From the NCBI GenBank assembly GCA_002067895.1, contig MVRE01000019.1:1-63768 (forward strand): DNA of 63,768 nucleotides, written 5' to 3'. Below, piece by piece: positions 1 through 7,186 of this stretch. Made by a program: the position numbers and the translations under genes. The DNA comes from Methanoregula sp. PtaU1.Bin051 (lineage in GTDB: Archaea > Halobacteriota > Methanomicrobia > Methanomicrobiales > Methanospirillaceae). The notes under the pieces are model-generated. The model made no database searches, was not told the DNA's origin, and saw only the letters and a program-made list of their open reading frames with translations. How positions within the stretch are numbered: position 1 is the stretch's first letter; every line of letters begins with the position of its first letter.

Positions 1-58
1 TTTCATTTATTTATATTGAGAAAGGCCGAATCCCAAATGTAATACCAGAAAAAAACAA

Positions 59-1213
59 TTAGTCTTTCCACCATTCACCGTTTGGATCTTTTATGAATTT
101 TTTGAGGAGTCGTGCCTGTTGCTCCTTGATGGGGTCAAGTTCGCTCCGGAGTTGTTCGTTCGCTTTTTTTACCTCTTGAAGCTGAGATTGCAAACGCTGG
201 TTTTCTAGGACGAGCTGGGAGATTACATCGGAATGCTCACGAAGGGCTTTTTCTGTCCTATCCTGAATTTCCCGCACATCTTCCGGCATATCAAATGTCA
301 ACATCTTCTTTGCGCCTTCGAGATATTCCGCGAGCACCTGTTTTTGAGGATAGTTTCGGTAATTAGCGTCCAAATACCCCTCGTGCCCTGCCAGAAACTC
401 CGGGATTGCCGGGGAGACTGCGAGCTTTAACTGGGAGATAAAGAAGGAACGGAAAATATGGAACGTAATTTTCCGGGTATTTGTTGCCTCATCTCTCTCA
501 TCCAATTCGGCACGGGCTAGCGCCTGATTGAACATGTAATTCGCGTTCTCGTACGTGAAGTCAAACAGGAGATTCCCCTTCTCCTTTTTCTTGATCCTGA
601 TGTAATCGTTCAGGGCCGCGACAGCTTCTGCACTGATGAAGGAATACCGCTGTTTTTTTGTCTTGGTGTTCTGCCGGGAGAGATAGATCACACCATATCC
701 GTCATGGATCTCAATGTCCTTTAACCGGAGCGTTAGAATCTCATCGATCCTGGCCCCGGACGTTACGAGCATCAGGATAAGCGCTCGCAACGTCTCATGA
801 GAGTGTTTCAGGATTTTTCTGATATCTTCATGGGAAATATCATATTTCCGTTTCACCGGGCTCAATGGGGGCTTGATCTTTTTGATCCGTTTGAGATCGA
901 ATTCGTCAAGCTTGATCCGGTGATGGATGAAGAACTCTTTAACGGCGGTCGTGTTCACGTTGATGAGTTGCGGGGAGAGATTCTTTCCGCTCATCATTTT
1001 TACGAAGTTGATCAGGTCTTCTGCATTGTTGCGTTTCTCTTTTAGGTACTGGTTGCATTTCTTGAAACAGAGATCGCGCTCTTCTCTTGTTCTGCGTTCG
1101 CCCTTGATGGCGGGAAGAGAATAGATAAAATGGATAAAGGTGCATATTCCACCGGTATAAGAGGTTCGTGTGGCATCGGTACGGCAATCTGAAAGGAATG
1201 ATTCGACTGTCAT
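59..1213 (-). CDS. Tyrosine recombinase/integrase with C-terminal coiled coil
   Basis: Phage-integrase-family site-specific recombinase, 384 aa from the ATG at 1213; a longer frame to 1330 would overlap the divergent neighbour and adds only non-conserved sequence. The N-terminal half (about 1-120) looks like the helical core-binding domain. The catalytic domain shows Arg155 in SGARIDEIL, a basic patch near 184-190, His252-x-x-Arg255, His277 in AGHEG and a candidate nucleophile Tyr285 or Tyr288. Residues about 318-370 form a heptad-rich coiled coil, an unusual tail that could drive oligomerisation. It is divergent from the hisA-like gene with 79 nt between them. No other viral or plasmid gene is visible here, so it may be the edge of an integrated element lying to the left, or a stand-alone recombinase. 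Confidence 0.9.
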   Translation of the reverse strand: MTVESFLSDCRTDATRTSYTGGICTFIHFIYSLPAIKGERRTREERDLCFKKCNQYLKEKRNNAEDLINFVKMMSGKNLSPQLINVNTTAVKEFFIHHRIKLDEFDLKRIKKIKPPLSPVKRKYDISHEDIRKILKHSHETLRALILMLVTSGARIDEILTLRLKDIEIHDGYGVIYLSRQNTKTKKQRYSFISAEAVAALNDYIRIKKKEKGNLLFDFTYENANYMFNQALARAELDERDEATNTRKITFHIFRSFFISQLKLAVSPAIPEFLAGHEGYLDANYRNYPQKQVLAEYLEGAKKMLTFDMPEDVREIQDRTEKALREHSDVISQLVLENQRLQSQLQEVKKANEQLRSELDPIKEQQARLLKKFIKDPNGEWWKD

Positions 1214-1292
1214 AATAGTAGGTATAGACGTGCCTGATAATAAATTATTAGGTAAAAAGTTAACTTTAGAAAAATAGTGATTACGTTGGTCT

Positions 1293-1967
1293 ATGGATCT
1301 GGTACTGGCGGTGGATCTGCGGAAAGGCAAGGTCGTTCATGGAAAGTCCGGCAACCGGGAGCAGTACCTTCCGCTTGACTGGGCGCACCCGCAGAGTACT
1401 GAACCAGTCCGGTTCGTATCAGCATTACGCCCGAAATTCCTGTATATTGCCGATCTCGACCGTATCGAAGGGACTGGATCCCATGATACGGCAATCCGCT
1501 CCTGCGCGAAGCTCGTAAAACAATGCTACGTTGACCGTGGGATCCGGACGCCGATTGATTACCTTACCGGGAAAAACATCATCAATGTTATCGGAACGGA
1601 GACCTGTGGTGATGATCTCAACCGGTACAGGGGCGGGGTCCTCTCCATCGATATCAGGCACGGGAAGGTGATCCCGTCCGGAAAACGCCCGGTCGAGGTT
1701 CTCGTTGAAGCAGACCGGCTGGGTTTCGAAGGTTGTATCGTTCTCAGCCTTGAATCCGTGGGGACGAGCAGGGGTATCGATCCTGCAGCTACCCTCCAGG
1801 CCATGCGGTCCGCTTATACCGGTACCCTGTTATATGGCGGGGGGGTTGCATCGCCTGAGGATTTGCAGCAGCTTGCGGACGCCGGGTTTGACGGCGCGAT
1901 CGTTGCAACGGCTGTCCACCGCGGGTCAATCCCGCTTTCGTGGGTGCAGGAGGGGTGCATGTGCTGA
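1293..1967 (+). CDS. HisA/HisF-related TIM-barrel protein
   Basis: 224-aa protein related to the histidine-biosynthesis isomerase HisA but outside any his operon. The N-terminus (LVLAVDLRKGKVVHG) matches the first HisA strand, and the C-terminal half has the second phosphate-binding signature (LYGGGVASPEDLQQLADAGFDGAIVATA, split here by its conserved glycines). Methanogens carry such a HisA paralogue (COG1411-type); its reaction is not established to my knowledge, so no specific function is claimed. The internal FLYIADLDRIEGTG segment keeps the Asp expected in the barrel core. Its stop overlaps the start of the thymidylate kinase by 7 nt, indicating translational coupling. The start ATG follows no strong Shine-Dalgarno sequence, so it may be leaderless. 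Confidence 0.8.
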   Translation: MDLVLAVDLRKGKVVHGKSGNREQYLPLDWAHPQSTEPVRFVSALRPKFLYIADLDRIEGTGSHDTAIRSCAKLVKQCYVDRGIRTPIDYLTGKNIINVIGTETCGDDLNRYRGGVLSIDIRHGKVIPSGKRPVEVLVEADRLGFEGCIVLSLESVGTSRGIDPAATLQAMRSAYTGTLLYGGGVASPEDLQQLADAGFDGAIVATAVHRGSIPLSWVQEGCMC

Positions 1968-2581
1968 TCACGCTTGAGGGAATCGACGGGACCGGCAAGA
2001 GCACGCTTGCCGCCGCGCTCGCAACGGCGCTTTCAGATCTCAATCCTGTCTTTACGCGGGAACCGGGCGCAACTTGGGTCGGCGATTCTGTAAGGCGGGC
2101 GATTGCAGAGCGGGCGGATCCGGTCACTGAAGCGCTCCTCTTTGTCGCGGATCACGCGGCGCACCTTGCAGCTGTCGTCCGCCCGGCGCTTGCAGAGGGA
2201 CGGCTTGTGATCTCTGACCGGTATACCGACAGCCGGTACGCCTACCAGCAGGTGACACTTGACGGGATTATCGAACATCCCCTTGCATGGCTGCATGATC
2301 TCCACAACGGCTGGACGGTCGTTCCTGACAAGACGTTCCTGTTCGTGGTACCGATCGATGAGGCATTAAACCGGCTCCGGCAGAAGAACGGGCGCGAGCA
2401 TTTCGAGGAGCGGAAAGTCCTTGAAAAAGTGCAGGAGAATTACCTTGAACTTGCGCGGGCGGACCCGTCACGCTTTGTCATCGTTGATGCGATGAAGGAA
2501 CGGGAGGAGATCTGCAGTTTTGTCGCAGCCGCGATCCGGCAGGATGTAAAACCTGGTAATAAACGAAGAAGGAAGAAGTAA
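1961..2581 (+). CDS. tmk: Thymidylate kinase (dTMP kinase)
   Basis: Phosphorylates dTMP to dTDP for DNA synthesis. The P-loop EGIDGTGKST is at residues 6-15, the DRYTDSRYAYQ substrate-binding motif follows near residue 85-95, and the length (206 aa) fits the family. I chose the GTG at 1961 because GGAGG at about 1949-1953 lies 7-8 nt upstream and the protein then begins directly with the first strand (LITLEGIDG); an in-frame GTG at 1940 would add seven unconserved residues. It overlaps the stop of the hisA-like gene. The C-terminus ends in a very basic tail (NKRRRKK), which is not required by the family. The gene is followed by T-rich tracts. Confidence 0.95.
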   Translation: MLITLEGIDGTGKSTLAAALATALSDLNPVFTREPGATWVGDSVRRAIAERADPVTEALLFVADHAAHLAAVVRPALAEGRLVISDRYTDSRYAYQQVTLDGIIEHPLAWLHDLHNGWTVVPDKTFLFVVPIDEALNRLRQKNGREHFEERKVLEKVQENYLELARADPSRFVIVDAMKEREEICSFVAAAIRQDVKPGNKRRRKK

Positions 2582-2582
2582 T

Positions 2583-2601
2583 TATTATTTTTTGTTTTTT
2601 G
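2583..2601 (+). terminator. T-rich terminator after tmk
   Basis: Immediately after the tmk stop there are two runs of six T separated by one G, following an ATTATT stretch. Archaeal termination commonly uses such U-rich tracts without a strong hairpin. No stem-loop precedes it. Confidence 0.45.
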
Positions 2602-2674
2602 GCGAGTTTAGACTTTAAAATATTATTGAACGCTCTTGGGGGCAGCAGTCATACCATCGGCATAGCTGATGGAA

Positions 2675-2698
2675 GAAGATATCCGTAAGGATATCTTC
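2675..2698. repeat. Perfect 10-bp inverted repeat with GTAA loop
   Basis: GAAGATATCC (2675-2684), GTAA loop, GGATATCTTC (2689-2698). As RNA the loop GUAA fits the GNRA tetraloop class, which stabilises structured RNAs. It lies about 95 nt after tmk and is not followed by a T tract, so it is not an obvious terminator. Confidence 0.75.
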
Positions 2699-2749
2699 GA
2701 TTTACATTGTCCTCGCCGTGTAGGAATTTCCCTATTACGATACAACGAC

Positions 2750-2776
2750 GCGCAAAACGCCTATCGGGTTTTGCGC
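2750..2776. repeat. Perfect 9-bp inverted repeat
   Basis: GCGCAAAAC (2750-2758) pairs exactly with GTTTTGCGC (2768-2776) across a 9-nt loop. It is the second of three perfect hairpins within 200 nt. Confidence 0.75.
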
Positions 2777-2854
2777 TACGCACTTACCTTTTTCAAGATA
2801 ACAATCGGGATCAAATCTCTTGCCCAGCGAGAGGGCGACGAGCCCCCCGAGCGA

Positions 2855-2873
2855 CTCCCTGCGCAGCAGGGAG
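2855..2873. repeat. Perfect 8-bp inverted repeat
   Basis: CTCCCTGC (2855-2862), loop GCA, GCAGGGAG (2866-2873). It is the third hairpin of the group, in a GC-rich purine/pyrimidine-skewed stretch. Confidence 0.7.
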
Positions 2874-3070
2874 GGGAATCATCGCAATTCAGGAGAGAAA
2901 ATAACACCGGAAAAACCCGGGATGCATCTAATCTGGAACACCCCCCATCAGGAGCTCATCCACGTCCCAAACCATATCCCCTCTCTCTTCCGGCCACTGG
3001 AACATTGCTACATATTTCCTTATCAATTCCTGTCAGAGAATGATGAATTGTTCCGGTAGAATTCCCCTGT

Positions 3071-3144
3071 TTTCCGGAATTATTGCCTCTATGATTCAGG
3101 GAGCAGAGGTAAAAGTGGTACAACCGGGCCCGTTACGGGCTCCG
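3071..3144 (+). repeat. Two-hairpin intergenic repeat, copy 1
   Basis: First stem TTGCCTCT (3083-3090) with AGAGGTAA (3105-3112), then the single-stranded block GTGGTACAACC, then a GC stem GGGCCCG/CGGGCTC (3126-3132 with 3136-3142) closed by TTA. The same order of stem, GGTACAACCGGGCC block and second stem is present at 33001-33070. The second hairpin also recurs at 14743-14761. Shared structure with changed stem bases suggests an RNA or a mobile-element end. Confidence 0.65.
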
Positions 3145-3635
3145 ATTTGCCAGGAGTACCGAAGGGGGGGGTTACGATGATAGATCTGTCAGCGATACTG
3201 TATGTTGGTGATGTGATGAGCTACCAGATGCTTATGATGAAATTATTCTGCCACCTGAATTTTTGAAAAGAATTGTACGGCTCCAAAAATTTTTATAAAA
3301 TTTCTCACAACAAAAGTATTGGGAGACCGTTTGTTACCGAGGAAAATATTACGATGACCACCAGCCTCAAGGTCTCTCCGCAGCACGGCGGGACAGATTA
3401 CCGTACATGTAGAAGTGATACCATATTGAGGCCGCCGCGGGGCGCCTTTTGGAGCGGCGGTTGGCATCGTATATCGCTACGTTTTTCCGAAAATCCAGTG
3501 GCCTGCCCCCCAACCCCCATCCCGCAACCGCATTTTCATGGCACATTCCTTCTTGCCATTGACAGCCGTCAATTTTTAAAATCAACACGGAAATCGATAT
3601 CTGATGATTGAGGATAACAATTAACATCAGCCCAG

Positions 3636-3701
3636 TCAGCCCATCCCATAATCACACCTCAAGTAATCCTTCTCTGATCAGATATTGCGGGAGAACCCAG
3701 C
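3636..3701 (-). pseudogene. Remnant of a duplicated BioD-like/cysteine-protein gene junction
   Basis: 62 of 66 nt match 5065-5130, which spans the stop of the P-loop protein gene and the start of the following gene. Read on the minus strand it encodes SWVLPQYLIREGLLEV, stop, then GGTGTGATT and ATG GGA TGG GCT GA. It therefore preserves the end of one gene, the ribosome-binding site and the start of the next. Outside these 66 nt similarity ends: upstream is unrelated and downstream the frame stops after about 26 codons. It shows that a second copy of the gene pair once existed or was partly inserted here. Confidence 0.85.
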
Positions 3702-3768
3702 TGTTATTGTATCAAATACAATTCGTCTATGTATTTGGATTTGAAGCGAAATCCCTGTTGAATAATTG

Positions 3769-4461
3769 TTAAAAATGTTTATTTAAATCGATCCCGCTAT
3801 CGATATAAACTGAGATTTTCCATCCTCTCATATCCGTTTTATCAAGTTGCTGGTTTTCCGGCGTTTGATTTTTCACCCAGAGAATAATTTCTTTTTTCGG
3901 GGGGACAACCCATGGATCTTTTTGTGCATAAAATGATAATATTTGTAATTCGGGCTTCATTTTTAATTTATTTAGCTCTATATAAATACTATCGATCTCT
4001 TTTTCGAACTCTGTATCATGAATAATTCTTATAGTCCAGTTATCGATTTTTTTTCCTTGTATGTTGTGAATTTCATCCTGATTTCGAACACGACATATGT
4101 AAAAAGTAACTTGTTCGTTATTCGGGTCAATCTCCCATAAGCTTATACTGAAATTCTGAGATGATGTAAATCGAATGCGATACATTTCCTTGTTTACATC
4201 ATCTGGCAACACTTTCTTCCAATAATCCAGAACCTGCTGCTGGTTCAACCGCAGAGGAATCTTCTGAGTCATATTTCCATTTCCTTCCGATAAATTTTCA
4301 TTATTTAATGATTCCTTTGTCATGTTTTTTGAGACCTCCTTTTCTTTCATTCCTGATATGTTAAACATGTTCAATGCGATGATGAGAAACACAAAAATTA
4401 ATAGTAAGAGAATAAATATTCTGCACCGTCCATTTGTCAGAATCTCTCGGATCTTTAGCAT
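3769..4461 (-). CDS. Hypothetical membrane-anchored protein
   Basis: 230 aa, not recognised. Residues about 16-34 form one strongly hydrophobic segment (IFILLLLIFVFLIIALNMF) after a positively charged N-terminus, so the rest should be outside the cell (N-in, C-out) or, less likely, the segment is a signal peptide. The exposed part begins with an Asn/Lys-rich spacer (36-68) and continues as a globular domain with several N-glycosylation sequons (for example NMT, NFS, NWT, NQT). It starts 11 nt after the stop of the cysteine-containing protein and probably shares its transcript. The DNA is more AT-rich than the flanking housekeeping genes. Confidence 0.65.
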   Translation of the reverse strand: MLKIREILTNGRCRIFILLLLIFVFLIIALNMFNISGMKEKEVSKNMTKESLNNENLSEGNGNMTQKIPLRLNQQQVLDYWKKVLPDDVNKEMYRIRFTSSQNFSISLWEIDPNNEQVTFYICRVRNQDEIHNIQGKKIDNWTIRIIHDTEFEKEIDSIYIELNKLKMKPELQILSFYAQKDPWVVPPKKEIILWVKNQTPENQQLDKTDMRGWKISVYIDSGIDLNKHF

Positions 4462-4472
4462 TCATATCACCA

Positions 4473-5078
4473 TTAATAAGACTCATTCAAAGAAACATCT
4501 CCATTATTATCAATATAAAAAGTTACAAGTGGTGGATAATCGGGAATAAGAGAATTACAGTTGCTGTAACCTATAATCTCACTTATTTTCACTTTCGTTT
4601 TTGGAACACTACTGTTGGGAGGTTTTGGAATCTGATCAACACCACACTCATCACCAATCTGGATATTCAGATCCCCGTACTGAAATTTTTGCCAATTGCT
4701 CCACGTTGTATATTCTTCCGGGCCGGATCCATTAAACAGTGATAATGCAGCATGGCCTTTATGTTTTGGATTCGAACAAAAATCGGTGAATATTGCAACA
4801 TGATAAACGTGCAAACCAGCAGGCCCATTGGCCGGAATATATGGTCGCGCTTTTTCATCACCACAATCCGAATTCACTTTCCATTGACAATTCTGCAGGA
4901 GGATTCGGTCCTGTGCACTCGGATTGCCCGTATGAGCAAAGTTCATTGCAGCATTGTTTGTGCAATGGTTTGCGTCCTGCCACGGACTTGAACTATCCGG
5001 TCGCCATAAGAGAATTGCAGAACTGAGGAACTGCCCCGTGTTCGGTATACACACATCCGCATATTCAGCCCATCCCAT
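4473..5078 (-). CDS. Hypothetical cysteine-containing protein
   Basis: 201 aa from ATG at 5078, preceded by GGAGGTG and separated from the upstream stop by only 2 nt, so it is translationally coupled to the P-loop protein. No family is recognised. It has eight cysteines spread through the chain (CIPNTG, NHCTNN, QNCQW, SDCGD, DFCSNP, DECGV, SNCNS and similar) and an aromatic, Gly/Asn-rich composition, with no signal peptide. The regular cysteines could bind metal or form disulphides. By context it could be a substrate or a structural partner of the radical SAM enzyme, but this is inference. The first residues MGWAEYADV are also preserved in the remnant at 3636-3701. Confidence 0.7.
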   Translation of the reverse strand: MGWAEYADVCIPNTGQFLSSAILLWRPDSSSPWQDANHCTNNAAMNFAHTGNPSAQDRILLQNCQWKVNSDCGDEKARPYIPANGPAGLHVYHVAIFTDFCSNPKHKGHAALSLFNGSGPEEYTTWSNWQKFQYGDLNIQIGDECGVDQIPKPPNSSVPKTKVKISEIIGYSNCNSLIPDYPPLVTFYIDNNGDVSLNESY

Positions 5079-5080
5079 AA

Positions 5081-6130
5081 TCACACCTCCAGAAATCCTT
5101 CCCTGATCAGATACTGCGGGAGAACCCAGCCGTCACAGTAAACAATATTCTCCTCTCTCCATACCGGTTCGGTGTTTTCAAATTTTTGGTGAACCCAGAA
5201 GCGGTTATTATACCCGGAGTAAGGTTCCCCGTCCGGGCATATTGGAGATCCTGGTTTGTTATTTTTAATTGTGGACAGAATTGTCGGATAATCCCCGGTC
5301 AACGGTTTCTTGAGCTGCATTTTTTTAAGCTCAAGATATACGTTTGGCTGGTAACAGATGCACTCTCTGTTTTTAGGCCGTACTGAAAATTTCAAATCCT
5401 GATTTTTGCATTGTCCGATAACTGCCATATCATAATCACCTCTTTTCAGGCTTCTCTGGAATCCGCATGGATCATACCCGAACCATTTCAGTGACGGAAA
5501 GATATCCCAGAATTCCCCGGGAAATGCCCCGAATGCGATAATGTTCCTGGAACTTTTTGGAAACTTCATCCGGGGATTAACGGTATCAGAAACAAGTTCA
5601 TCGGCATGATGGAGTTCAGGTGTTGTATCAACGCACGGCCCTTCAACGACCGTTGGAGTTTTTGTCAGCAGGATCTGATTGTTGCGTTCGTGAACCAGAT
5701 CCCAGAACGCCATCAGGTTCTGGTTGCGGCCGATTCCATGTCTGCTCCGGTTCCAGAGTTTTGAATATGAATCAAAAACATGCCCCTTCCAATCATATCT
5801 CACATCAAAGGATACCGCCTCGTTGACATTCTTGAAAAGATCCACATACGCTGCCCCAAAAGGGGAATAGGGCATGGAAATTTCCATGATGTATAAATCA
5901 TATCCTTTTGGAACCCACTGTTCGAACATTGTTTTTCCCTGTGTTGCTTCGAGCGGGATTGTGTAGTGACAGACTCCTTTTTTCAGATACAGTCCGACAT
6001 CGTTCTGGCCTTTGTTATTCTGAAGACATGCAACTCGTTTGCCTTCGTCCTTCAATTTCCTTTCAAGCAACAAGGCAGCCGTAGTTTTGCCTTGTTCGGG
6101 GATAGACGATAAAATAAATATTTCAGACAT
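5081..6130 (-). CDS. BioD/CobB-like P-loop protein
   Basis: 349 aa from the ATG at 6130; an in-frame extension to 6271 lies inside the upstream gene and is rejected. The N-terminus FILSSIPEQGKTTAALLLERKL is a Walker A of the dethiobiotin-synthetase/CobQ type (glycine, lysine, two threonines) and is followed by GKRVACLQNNKG, as in that family. A central YDLYIMEIS strand could be Walker B. The C-terminal half (about 150-349) has no family I recognise and ends with GWVLPQYLIREGFLEV. The start overlaps the radical SAM stop by 8 nt, so the two proteins are probably made in proportion. ATP-dependent ligation or amidation is a possible role but not shown. Confidence 0.7.
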   Translation of the reverse strand: MSEIFILSSIPEQGKTTAALLLERKLKDEGKRVACLQNNKGQNDVGLYLKKGVCHYTIPLEATQGKTMFEQWVPKGYDLYIMEISMPYSPFGAAYVDLFKNVNEAVSFDVRYDWKGHVFDSYSKLWNRSRHGIGRNQNLMAFWDLVHERNNQILLTKTPTVVEGPCVDTTPELHHADELVSDTVNPRMKFPKSSRNIIAFGAFPGEFWDIFPSLKWFGYDPCGFQRSLKRGDYDMAVIGQCKNQDLKFSVRPKNRECICYQPNVYLELKKMQLKKPLTGDYPTILSTIKNNKPGSPICPDGEPYSGYNNRFWVHQKFENTEPVWREENIVYCDGWVLPQYLIREGFLEV

Positions 6131-6956
6131 ATGCAAATCTCCTGCAACAGGTTTCGAATTGGTCTCTCGTACCTTTCCGGCGAATCTGATCCCAAAAGAG
6201 GAGATCCCCGATCTTCTGGGGATACCTCCCAAGAACCATCTGGTTGCGTGAACAGTCCCAGTAGGTTCCATCCGGAAGAACAGAGATGCCTAAAATTCCG
6301 CCAATGCATCCTTCTTCAATGCAGGTGTTGGGAACGGGGATATTTTCACTTTCAAGATCTTTTTTTACATACTTTCTCAGCTGGAGCCATTCATTAATAG
6401 AAACCGGATCAAGGTTATTATCCTTCACCGGTTGATAAAGATTGAAATTCAGGAGTGCAGCGTTGGTTTTTTTACATAGTTGTATGATGTGATCAATCGT
6501 GTGCAGGTTTTGTTTGTTGAGAGTGAATGAGATTGTATGACAGATTTTTCTTTCGTTAAGACATCTAAGGGCATTCACGGCCTTTTGATATGATCCGAAT
6601 CCACGAATGTAATCATGTGTCTCTTCATCACCATCGATGCTTATCTGGACACAGTCGCTTGGTTTGAAGATTGATAGATAGTGTGACACTAGTATGCCAT
6701 TTGTACTTAATGAAAGCCTGCCATTGAGTGATCGGATAATATCGCAGACTTCAGCAAACTGCGGGTGAAGAAGCGGGTCACCACCACTAAGAATAATATT
6801 ACTATGAGGCAGCGGAAAACCGGCATTCAGAAAATCGGTACAGACATTTTTTATCATTTCGGGTGGCATCGTCCTGTTTCCCTTATTCATGTAACAATGC
6901 CGGCAGTTCAACTGGCAATAATCGACAATATGTAAGTCAATAAAATTAAATGCCAT
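6123..6956 (-). CDS. Radical SAM protein with SPASM-like C-terminal cysteines
   Basis: 277 aa. Cys14, Cys18 and Cys21 form the CxxxCxxC motif that holds the radical SAM [4Fe-4S] cluster. ILSGGDPLLHP is the GGE-like SAM-binding element with Asp in place of the usual Glu. The C-terminal third has CIEEGCIGG, then LPDGTYWDCSRNQ and FETCCRRF, a cysteine pattern like the auxiliary-cluster (SPASM/twitch) domains of peptide-modifying enzymes. It is the first gene of a four-gene minus-strand run with an 8-nt overlap to the P-loop gene. Substrate unknown; peptide or cofactor modification is inferred from the architecture. Confidence 0.85.
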   Translation of the reverse strand: MAFNFIDLHIVDYCQLNCRHCYMNKGNRTMPPEMIKNVCTDFLNAGFPLPHSNIILSGGDPLLHPQFAEVCDIIRSLNGRLSLSTNGILVSHYLSIFKPSDCVQISIDGDEETHDYIRGFGSYQKAVNALRCLNERKICHTISFTLNKQNLHTIDHIIQLCKKTNAALLNFNLYQPVKDNNLDPVSINEWLQLRKYVKKDLESENIPVPNTCIEEGCIGGILGISVLPDGTYWDCSRNQMVLGRYPQKIGDLLFWDQIRRKGTRDQFETCCRRFAYV

Positions 6957-7046
6957 TAATTCGATCTCAGCATATTAATAGAAAATGTTTTCGATTTGTT
7001 CATACGATTTACCACGTATTACAAGGAATACGCAGGAGTCCTCCTA

Positions 7047-7056
7047 AATATATTCA
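7047..7056 (-). promoter_or_regulatory. Probable TATA box of the radical SAM operon
   Basis: On the minus strand GAATATATTTAGG lies about 90 nt before the radical SAM start, in an otherwise AT-rich spacer between this gene and valS. A small AGGAGGACTCCT palindrome follows directly downstream (7033-7045) and could be an operator. Assignment by sequence only. Confidence 0.35.
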
Positions 7057-7186
7057 AACCAGTGTTACTATAACCAACAGGATAATTCTAGAATCGTTGA
7101 TTAATCTGAGATAAAAAGTAGTTATCTGAAGAGGTTTCTTTTATCGACAAATTATGTAATCTGGCCGTTTAAACAAAAAAATTGTC

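Larger units (their letters stand above)
2582..3768. other. 1.2-kb non-coding gap with hairpins and a repeat
   Basis: No convincing gene. The open frames here (for example 2669-3043 and 3273-3611 on plus, 3367-3627 on minus) have no ribosome-binding site, no recognisable motif and run through inverted repeats. The stretch contains three perfect hairpins (2675-2698, 2750-2776, 2855-2873), a two-hairpin repeat at 3071-3144 that recurs at 33001-33070, and a decayed 66-nt duplicate of a downstream gene junction at 3636-3701. Confidence 0.7.

Noticed and set aside
2669-3043. 124-aa frame after tmk
   Set aside because: Runs through three perfect inverted repeats, has no ribosome-binding site and no coding bias.
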